Assembly: GCF_000701425.1 (NCBI RefSeq)
Contig: NZ_JNIW01000081.1
Coordinates: 1-12,206 of the forward strand
DNA from: Deinococcus frigens DSM 12807
GTDB lineage: Bacteria > Deinococcota > Deinococci > Deinococcales > Deinococcaceae
Length of the DNA: 12,206 nt
Direction: 5' to 3'
Translations under genes and position numbers: made by a program
Notes under the pieces: model-generated
Told to the model about the DNA's origin: nothing
Databases searched by the model: none
Seen by the model: only the letters and a program-made list of their open reading frames with translations
In this document: in pieces, positions 6,680-12,206 of the stretch
Numbering within the stretch: position 1 is the first letter of the stretch
Layout of the letters: every line of letters starts with the position of its first letter

Positions 6680-7420
6680 TCAGGGCAAGGGTGTTATGCG
6701 CGACAAGGCCGCCGTCACCTTCTGCGCGGCTTCTTTGACCGCTACGATGTATCGGCGCTCAGTGTCACTGTCCAGGCGTGCCGTGAATCCTGCAATGTTC
6801 AGCGCCCCGCATGCCCAACCGTTCCCACCAATGATTGGCGCGGCCACCGAGAACTCGCCCAGTGCGTAATCGTCGCGCGAAATGCGGACGCCGCCGTGCC
6901 GGACGCTCGCCAATTCTGCTTGCAGCGCCGCCGTGTCTACCAGGGTCTGGGGGGTATAGGCGCGGCGCGGCGCACCCAGCATCTGTGCCTGAAGTTCAGG
7001 CGGCGAGAAGGCCAGCATGGCGACGCCCATGCCGCCGACATACAGGGGCAAGCGTGAACCGATGCTGTACATGACGCGCAGTGAATAGCGGGAGGCGCGG
7101 GCGTCCACGATCATCCGGTCTGTTTCGGCAGGAACGGAAAGCAGCGCGGTCTCTCCGCTGAGTTCAGCCAGTTCGTCCAAAGCGGCGGCGCTTGACTCGA
7201 TCAGCTCGTGCGGCCAGGCGGCCTGACGGCCCAGAAGGTGCAGTTTGGCCCCTAGCCGATACGCTTTGTCTGGGCCGCGCACCACATAGCCTGCGTCTTC
7301 AAAAGTGGCAAGCAGCCGAAAGGTCTGGTTGTGCGTGAAACCAGCTCGCCGCGACAATTCGCTCAGGGTAGCGCGCTCGCACTCGGCCAGGGTTTCGATC
7401 AGGTGGAGCGCTGCTGACAC
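6680..7420 (-). CDS. IclR-family transcriptional regulator
   Basis: 246 residues from the GTG at 7420; the true protein probably begins 17 codons earlier. An N-terminal winged helix (ATLSELSRRAGFTHNQTFRLLATFEDAGYV, about 17-46) is followed by an effector-binding domain (about 70-240) with SLRVMYSIGSRLPLYVGGMGVAMLAF and EFSVAAPIIGGNGWACGALNIAG, both IclR hallmarks. Upstream of 7420 the frame reads TVNPPNPSAIQSV, and IQSV matches the usual start of the IclR helix 1. The frame stays open to a TAA at 7484-7486, with no ATG, GTG or TTG in between. An AAGGAG (7478-7483) sits six bases before an in-frame ATT at 7469-7471. The ATG at 7476 is out of frame. The gene is divergent from the transporter operon, which it likely controls, possibly with the GDPD-like gene downstream. 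Confidence 0.9.
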   Translation of the reverse strand: MSAALHLIETLAECERATLSELSRRAGFTHNQTFRLLATFEDAGYVVRGPDKAYRLGAKLHLLGRQAAWPHELIESSAAALDELAELSGETALLSVPAETDRMIVDARASRYSLRVMYSIGSRLPLYVGGMGVAMLAFSPPELQAQMLGAPRRAYTPQTLVDTAALQAELASVRHGGVRISRDDYALGEFSVAAPIIGGNGWACGALNIAGFTARLDSDTERRYIVAVKEAAQKVTAALSRITPLP

Positions 7421-7516
7421 GCTCTGGATGGCCGACGGGTTAGGGGGATTGACGGTGTCTGACGTGGAAATGACATTCTCCTTTTAAGGTAAATCTGTCT
7501 GGTGAGCATAACTGAA

Positions 7517-7529
7517 TATCTGGCAGATA
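7517..7529. promoter_or_regulatory. Candidate IclR-type operator in the divergent intergenic region
   Basis: TATCTG-G-CAGATA is a perfect 6-base inverted repeat around one central base, placed between the IclR-type gene and the transporter operon, about 45 bases upstream of the binding-protein start. IclR regulators bind short odd-centred palindromes of this length. Position supports the assignment; the sequence itself is not diagnostic. No convincing -35/-10 pair was found. Confidence 0.4.
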
Positions 7530-7573
7530 GAAATATGCCGGGCAGTCGTGACCCAACTCAGACGGGAGGCCCC

Positions 7574-8860
7574 ATGAAACGACCCACCGTAGTCCGCCTG
7601 TCTGCCCTCACGATCGGCCTGCTCAGCATGGCCGCCGCCCAGGGAAAAGTCACCACCATCGAATACTGGCACATCAACACCGAATCATTCGGCGGCCCGG
7701 CAGTCCGGGACCTGATCAAGACCTTCGAAGCCAAGAACCCCAGCATCAAGGTGCAGGAGCGCTTTCATCAGAACGCCTACACCGGTCTGTTGCAAAACCT
7801 CCAGGCGGCGCTGGCTGCCGGAACGCCGCCTGATGTGGCGCAAGTGGGTTACTTGTACACCAACTATGTGGCCGAGAACTTTCCATTCGTGCCCACCACC
7901 AAGCTGGCCCAGCAGTTTGACGGAGCGGCGTTCCTGAAGCGCTTTCCGGCCAATGTCCTGGCCCTGGGACAGTCGGGGGACGCACAGGTGGGCATGCCGT
8001 ACTCACTGTCCAATATCGTGACGTATTTCAACGCTGATCTGTTGCGTCAGGCGGGCCTTGATCCGGCCAAGCCGCCCAAGACCTGGGACGAATGGCGCGC
8101 CGCCGCGCAGGCGATCAAGACCAAGACAGGCAAATACGGCATCTATTTGCAATTGCTCGACGACAACTGGGCCACTGAGGCGCTCGTGGCCTCCAACGGC
8201 GGCGCATTGCTGAGCTGCAAAGGCGGTACCTATCAGGCGGCATTCGCCAGCTCTCAGGCAGCCAAAGCGCTGCAATTCTGGGCCGATCTGGTTAAGGATG
8301 GCCTGGCCCTGAACACCCTTTGGACCCAGGGTGAGCAGGCCTTTCTGGCGGGCGAGAGTGCGACGTTCATTACGACTATCGGCAAGCGCGCCTCACTCCA
8401 GAGCAGCGCCAAGTTCGATCTGCGCGGCACCACCTTTCCCTCCTTCGGCACGCAGAAAACCAGTCTGCCTGGGGGCGGCAACATCTTGGTGGTCTTTAGC
8501 AAAGACCGCGCTAAGCAGGAAGCTGCCTGGAAATTCACGCAGTTTCTGACCAGTAATGAGGGGTTCACCGCCTGGACCAAAGGCACTGGCTACGTTCCCT
8601 TGGTGGACAAGCTTGACCAAGATCCGCGCTACCTGGCCGATTTCGTCAAGAGCAATCCCATCCAGCGGGTCGGTATTCAACAACTGCCCAACACCATGCG
8701 CTGGACATCGTTCCCTGGAGCCAACGGGCTGGCGGCTTCACAGGCTCTCTTCAAGGCGGTGCAGCGTAGCCTCGGCGGGCAGGCCAGCGCCCAGGCCGCA
8801 TTGAGCGCTGCCGCTCAGGAAGTCAACGGTCTGGTCAAGAACGAGAAATGCAAGCCCTGA
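7574..8860 (+). CDS. ABC transporter substrate-binding protein, family 1 (sugar or glycerol-3-phosphate type)
   Basis: 428 residues. The start ATG 7574 follows GGGAGG by four bases; an open frame extends back to 7502 but lacks a ribosome site. A classical signal peptide (MKRPTVVRLS, hydrophobic core, cleavage near AAA-QG at 22-24) directs export. The mature protein has the family 1 extracellular solute-binding layout (COG1653, UgpB/MalE type): an N-terminal strand TTIEYWHINT, LQAALAAGTPPDVAQVG, MPYSLSNIVTYFNADLLRQAG, PKTWDEWRAAAQAI, GEQAFLAGESATFIT and WKFTQFLTSNEG. There is no lipobox. The only two cysteines lie in LLSCKGG and at the C-terminus (NEKCKP). It is the first gene of an operon and overlaps the first permease by 13 bases. 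Ligand specificity cannot be read directly; context favours a phosphorylated polyol or phosphodiester, but a plain sugar is possible. Confidence 0.92.
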   Translation: MKRPTVVRLSALTIGLLSMAAAQGKVTTIEYWHINTESFGGPAVRDLIKTFEAKNPSIKVQERFHQNAYTGLLQNLQAALAAGTPPDVAQVGYLYTNYVAENFPFVPTTKLAQQFDGAAFLKRFPANVLALGQSGDAQVGMPYSLSNIVTYFNADLLRQAGLDPAKPPKTWDEWRAAAQAIKTKTGKYGIYLQLLDDNWATEALVASNGGALLSCKGGTYQAAFASSQAAKALQFWADLVKDGLALNTLWTQGEQAFLAGESATFITTIGKRASLQSSAKFDLRGTTFPSFGTQKTSLPGGGNILVVFSKDRAKQEAAWKFTQFLTSNEGFTAWTKGTGYVPLVDKLDQDPRYLADFVKSNPIQRVGIQQLPNTMRWTSFPGANGLAASQALFKAVQRSLGGQASAQAALSAAAQEVNGLVKNEKCKP

Positions 8861-9765
8861 ACCCAGGGGGCCGCCCGAAGGGTGGCGCGGCGCGGCTGGA
8901 GGCGACGGCGGCCCTGTACTATGGCCCGGCGCTGCTCTTCCTGGGCCTCTTCGTCTTCTGGCCGCTGGTCAGTACCGCCTGGATCAGCCTCCACGACTGG
9001 AATATGGTGGGTGCGAACCGTCCCTGGGTGGGCCTGGACAATTACCGCAGCCTCCTCGGCGATCCAGACTTCGCGGGAACACTGCGCCAGAGTGCCCTGT
9101 ATATCGGACTGGCACTGCTCGGTAATTTTCTCTTGCCCCTGGGTCTGGCCCTGCTGACCCTTCAAGTAGGGCGGCGTGAGGCCGAGGTGTACCAGTCGCT
9201 GCTCTTTCTCCCCACGGTGATCGCGGTGTCGGTAGGCACCCTGATCTGGCTGTGGTTCTACCTGCCTGCTGGTGGACTGTTCGGTGTGGCCCTGGCGCAG
9301 TTTGGGCTGCGCGCTCCCAACTGGCTGAGCGACCCGGCCTGGGCCCTGCCGTCGGTGGCGCTGGTGGCGGTCTGGAAGTTTCTGGGCTTCAATTACCTGA
9401 TCGCTCTGGCCGGTCTGCGGGCCATTCCCGTCAGTGTGCTGGAGGCGGCGCGTATCGATGGTGCGGGCGGCTGGCCGCTGTTGCGCGCCGTGATTTTGCC
9501 CCTGTTCGCTCCCAGCGCGCTGTTCTTGCTGGTCTCAGCGCTGCTGGCCGCCCTGGAAAACGTCTTCGTGCCTATCGAGGTGCTGACGGTGGGCGGGCCA
9601 GCCGGAGCGACCAACAACCTGATGTACGCGGTCTATCAGGACGCTTTCAAGTTTTTCCGCGCAGGGCGCGCCGCCGCTGAAGCCGTATTGCTCGTTGCCG
9701 CCTTCGCCGTCCTGATCGTTTGGCAGTTCCGGCTCCTGGAACGGCGCACCGCCTATGACCGTTAA
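8848..9765 (+). CDS. ABC transporter permease, UgpA/MalF-like (inner membrane)
   Basis: 305 residues with about six membrane segments (roughly 24-48, 83-106, 115-138, 167-190, 221-241, 276-295). The membrane-coupling EAA loop, VLEAARIDGAGGWPLLRAVI followed by LPLF, spans about 198-220, where the permease contacts its ATPase. The length and PWVGLDNYRSLLGDPDF in the first periplasmic loop are typical of binding-protein-dependent sugar permeases of the UgpA type. The ATG lies inside the end of the binding-protein gene, so translation is probably coupled. The next permease starts 11 bases before this stop codon. No unusual residues were noticed. Confidence 0.93.
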   Translation: MQALNPGGRPKGGAARLEATAALYYGPALLFLGLFVFWPLVSTAWISLHDWNMVGANRPWVGLDNYRSLLGDPDFAGTLRQSALYIGLALLGNFLLPLGLALLTLQVGRREAEVYQSLLFLPTVIAVSVGTLIWLWFYLPAGGLFGVALAQFGLRAPNWLSDPAWALPSVALVAVWKFLGFNYLIALAGLRAIPVSVLEAARIDGAGGWPLLRAVILPLFAPSALFLLVSALLAALENVFVPIEVLTVGGPAGATNNLMYAVYQDAFKFFRAGRAAAEAVLLVAAFAVLIVWQFRLLERRTAYDR

Positions 9766-10702
9766 TCCAGTGGCTGTCGACGTCGATCCGGTCAAGGTCG
9801 ATCTGGGTACGCCTTCATCCGCTGTGGGTATAGCGGGCGGTCACCCCCTGGTCACGCTGCGCTCCAGGCGTCGCCCGCGCCCGTTTCGGTGGACACTCTG
9901 GGCCGCCCGCATCCTGTTGCTGATCAGCGCTGGGCTGGTATTGGTGCCTGTGGTGTATCAGTTCGGCCTGAGCGTCAAGCCCAGCGCCGGGCTGTTCAGC
10001 GCGCCGCTCAGCCCACTGACCTGGCCGCCCACCGCTGAACATTACGCCCAGGTTTTGGAAGGATTGCCGCTGTGGCGCTACACCCTCAACAGTCTGGTCT
10101 TTGCGCTGGGGGTCACGGTGGGGCAGTTGCTGCTGGCCGTGCCAGCGGCTTACGCCCTGAGTCACCTGCGCCCGCGCTGGGGGCCAGCAGTGTTCGGGGC
10201 GGTGCTGATCAGCCTGATGGTGCCATTCGTGGTCACGTACCTGCCCAACTACCTGCTGCTGGCACGCTGGGGGCTGCTCAACACCTTGCCCGGCCTGATC
10301 CTTCCGATGCTCACAGCAGGCTACGCGATTTTCTTATTGCGCCAGCACTTTCTGAGCTTTCCCAGGGAAATCATCGAGGCGGCCCTAGTTGACGGCGCAA
10401 CCACGGGCCAGCGGCTGTGGCGGGTTTTGCTGCCCGCCCACCGCGCGCCGGTCGCCGCCCTAGCGGTGTACCTGTTTATCAGCACCTGGAACCAGTTCGT
10501 ATGGCCGCAACTGGTCGCGGGCCGCTCAGAGAGCCTGACCCTCACGGTGGCCGTCCAGCGCTTTGCCAGTGGCGAGGGGGGCAACGCCTGGGGACCGTTG
10601 ATGGCTGCCGCGACCCTGGCCACCCTGCCCACCGTGCTGCTGTATTTTTTCATGCGGCGTGCCCTGTTGGACACGTTTAGCGAAGGAGCGGTCAAAGGTT
10701 GA
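9755..10702 (+). CDS. ABC transporter permease, UgpE/MalG-like (inner membrane)
   Basis: 315 residues. A hydrophilic N-terminal extension of about 45 residues precedes about six membrane segments; family members are usually nearer 270-290. The EAA loop, IIEAALVDGATTGQRLWRVL followed by LP, spans about 206-227. Other family marks are ILPMLTAGYAIFLLRQHFLS and WNQFVWPQLV. The start is the ATG overlapping the previous gene. The ribosome site is weak, which fits coupled translation. An internal start after the extension is possible, but none has a better ribosome site. The stop overlaps the next gene's TTG start (TTGA). No ATP-binding subunit is found in the window, so the pair probably uses a shared MsmK/UgpC-type ATPase encoded elsewhere. 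Confidence 0.92.
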   Translation: MTVNPVAVDVDPVKVDLGTPSSAVGIAGGHPLVTLRSRRRPRPFRWTLWAARILLLISAGLVLVPVVYQFGLSVKPSAGLFSAPLSPLTWPPTAEHYAQVLEGLPLWRYTLNSLVFALGVTVGQLLLAVPAAYALSHLRPRWGPAVFGAVLISLMVPFVVTYLPNYLLLARWGLLNTLPGLILPMLTAGYAIFLLRQHFLSFPREIIEAALVDGATTGQRLWRVLLPAHRAPVAALAVYLFISTWNQFVWPQLVAGRSESLTLTVAVQRFASGEGGNAWGPLMAAATLATLPTVLLYFFMRRALLDTFSEGAVKG

Positions 10703-11664
10703 AACGTCAAGTCTCTGAATCCAGTCTCCTGAACCCTGGCTCCTTCAAACGTATTCTCTTTATTGGGGACATCACGGGTGAATCGGCCCTGGAGGCCCTC
10801 GAACGTCAACTTCCGCTGTGGCGGACGCACTGGCGACCTGATTTCGTCGTGGTGAACGCCGAAAACCTGGCCGTCACCGGCCACGAGGCCTCCAGCGGTT
10901 TTGGCATGACACCTGCTGGGCTGGCGCGCCTGTTTGGGTTGGGCGTTGATCTGGTCACAGGCGGCAACCACTCCTGGGACGGCCCGTATGCTGCTGAGGT
11001 TCACCGGGACATGCGGGTGGTGCGGCCTCTGAACTATTCGGCCCATGCTCCAGGCCGGGGTGCGGGCATCATCAAACGGGAGGGCTTCCACCTGGGGGTG
11101 GTCAATCTGGTCAGCCGGAGCGCGCTCTCCCAGGCTGACGCGCCGCTTGACGCCCTTGAACGACAGCTTCAGATTTGGGGGGATTCGGTAGACGCCGTGG
11201 TGGTGGACTTTCACGGTGAATCGGTGGCCGAGAAGCTGAGTCTGGCGTTTGCCGTTGACGGTCAGGTGGCCGCAGTCTTGGGCACGCACACCCATGTGCC
11301 GACCCTGGACACGCGGGTGTTGCCGGGCGGCACGGCCTACGTCTCCGATGTCGGCATGACCGGCCCGGGCGGCGGCCTCCAGGGCATCGCACCCGGTCCC
11401 TTCGTGGAGTCCCTGCGCTCCCGCCTTCCCGCAACGTTGCCGATGACGCTGGCAACGGGAACCACCGAATTCGGCGCGGTGCTGGTGACCCTGAGTGCAT
11501 CTGGCCGAACGGCGCTGTCCATCAACCGGCTAGACGCCGCGCACGGTGATGTACGGTTGTGGCAGGGTGCTGGGGCGGTGGCCGAGCGGGAAATGGAGCC
11601 AGAGCGCGAATGGGCGAAGGGGGCAGAGCTGAGGGTGCTGGAAGGCAGGAACGACCCCTGCTAA
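10699..11664 (+). CDS. YmdB-family metallophosphoesterase (dimetal, calcineurin-like fold)
   Basis: 321 residues with a TTG start, AAGGAG (10683-10688) ten bases upstream, and a 4-base overlap with the permease stop. All metal/active-site motifs of the YmdB/TIGR00282 family are present: ILFIGDITG (Asp24), VVNAENLA (Glu55, Asn56), GGNHSWD (Asn90, His91), VDFHGESVAEK (His172), and GTHTHVPT (His197, His199), plus YVSDVGMTGP (214-223). Characterised members hydrolyse 2',3'-cyclic nucleotides and related phosphodiesters in the cytoplasm. It is longer than the usual roughly 265 residues: about 16 extra at the N-terminus, and a charged tail of about 45 (AEREMEPEREW). Sitting last in a sugar/glycerophosphate-type import operon is unusual for this family and suggests it processes the imported compound. 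That role is inference. Confidence 0.92.
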   Translation: MKRQVSESSLLNPGSFKRILFIGDITGESALEALERQLPLWRTHWRPDFVVVNAENLAVTGHEASSGFGMTPAGLARLFGLGVDLVTGGNHSWDGPYAAEVHRDMRVVRPLNYSAHAPGRGAGIIKREGFHLGVVNLVSRSALSQADAPLDALERQLQIWGDSVDAVVVDFHGESVAEKLSLAFAVDGQVAAVLGTHTHVPTLDTRVLPGGTAYVSDVGMTGPGGGLQGIAPGPFVESLRSRLPATLPMTLATGTTEFGAVLVTLSASGRTALSINRLDAAHGDVRLWQGAGAVAEREMEPEREWAKGAELRVLEGRNDPC

Positions 11665-11724
11665 ATCTCAGTATTTGCACCTGCATAACGACGGCGAAGC
11701 TCTCCCAGCCGGGAGAATCTGGGA

Positions 11725-11838
<114 letters not shown>

Positions 11839-11873
11839 TTGTGTTGCCTTAACTTGACCCGTGGCAGCCTGAG

Positions 11874-11908
11874 GGCAGGGGTGGCCTGAAGTTCAGGCTA
11901 CCCCTGCC
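11874..11908. terminator. Strong hairpin overlapping the transposase stop codon
   Basis: Arms 11874-11890 and 11892-11908 are 17 bases each with a single mismatch (GGCAGGGGT and GCCTGAA against TTCAGGC and ACCCCTGCC). The transposase TGA (11893-11895 on the minus strand) lies inside the stem. There is no T-run after it, so Rho-independent termination is uncertain. It could instead limit read-through or translation at the IS end. Confidence 0.5.
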
Positions 11909-12206
11909 GCGACCATTGACCACGTCTGGAACGCTTGTTTCTGATTGCTTCGTCTGATTGAGGTAGAAACGCTGGTTCGGGCGTGCTGGTGGAGGTTCTC
12001 GATTCGGGCGTGCAGCCTCAGAAATTCTTGCGCTCGTTTTTTTCGTTTGAATCCCTGTTGTTGTCGTTCCTGACGCCGTGTAGATCGGTGCGATTGCTCA
12101 ATGACATTGTTGCAGCGAGCCGTGGAAATCACTTGCTGATGGTCGACCCCATGCAGGCTGGGAAGGTCACGGATGGCAGCTCCGTAGCTCTGCAGTTGAT
12201 CCGTGT
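11893..12206 (-). CDS. IS6-family DDE transposase, C-terminal part (runs off window edge)
   Basis: About 104 codons of the C-terminal half. Visible in order from the window edge are TDQLQSYGAAIRDLP, VDHQQVISTARCNNVIEQSH with the catalytic glutamate of the DDE triad in NNVIEQSHR, then RRQERQQQGFKRKKRAQEFL and LHARIENLHQHAR, ending QTWSMVAAGVA. The arrangement 'NN.iE.sHr.tRrqEr...FKr..raQeFL' is characteristic of IS6-family elements. A GTG at 12132 gives a shorter open frame, but the coding sequence clearly continues to 12206. No lesion is visible. This part does not overlap the left copy, so identity between copies can be judged only from the terminal repeats and family. Confidence 0.88.
   Translation of the reverse strand, partial: TDQLQSYGAAIRDLPSLHGVDHQQVISTARCNNVIEQSHRSTRRQERQQQGFKRKKRAQEFLRLHARIENLHQHARTSVSTSIRRSNQKQAFQTWSMVAAGVA

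Noticed and set aside
10321..11295. Minus-strand open frame of 324 codons across the permease and phosphoesterase genes
   Set aside because: It spans two well-supported plus-strand genes and has no coherent protein features.

Overview
The window looks like chromosomal or plasmid accessory DNA from a GC-rich bacterium, most probably a Deinococcus. That placement is an inference from the GC-rich third positions, the GTG/TTG starts, the gene content (fused cNMP-binding/thioredoxin-reductase-like flavoenzyme, YmdB-family phosphoesterase) and the style of the IS6-like transposase; nothing here proves the genus.

Layout. Both window edges lie inside copies of what appears to be one IS6-family insertion sequence, in the same orientation. 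The left copy supplies the transposase N-terminus on the minus strand (1-200) plus its terminal repeat (about 225-242). The right copy supplies the terminal repeat (from about 11837) plus the transposase C-terminus (11893-12206, minus). The roughly 11.6 kb between them has the form of an IS6/IS26-type pseudo-compound transposon. Both inner junctions cut genes: a flavodoxin-like C-terminal stub at about 243-381 and a 37-codon N-terminal stub at 11725-11838.

Left module (853-5225), apparently redox or electrophile stress. On the minus strand are a cNMP-domain/TrxR-like flavoprotein lacking the usual CXXC, a broken MFS exporter (one frameshift and one amber codon), and a DJ-1/PfpI protein apparently co-transcribed with the exporter. 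A HxlR-type regulator with a conserved N-terminal cysteine diverges from the DJ-1 gene across a perfect 8-4-8 palindrome. A 133-bp nested-palindrome element sits just upstream of the flavoprotein gene.

Right module (about 5498-11838), apparently scavenging of a phosphorylated or phosphodiester compound. A GDPD-like lipoprotein carries a 70-bp tandem duplication that rewrites its C-terminus. Next comes an IclR-type regulator whose best-placed start codon is ATT. Divergent from it is a tightly overlapping operon: a family 1 solute-binding protein, two UgpA/UgpE-like permeases, and a YmdB-family metallophosphoesterase. No transporter ATPase is present, so a shared ATPase elsewhere is presumed. 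The fifth gene of this operon is cut off by the right IS copy. The combination of Ugp-like importer, secreted GDPD-like enzyme and YmdB-type (2',3'-cyclic nucleotide phosphodiesterase family) enzyme under one IclR regulator is the most interesting feature here.

Several fresh lesions (double-hit MFS gene, tandem duplication, two IS truncations) suggest an actively rearranging region.
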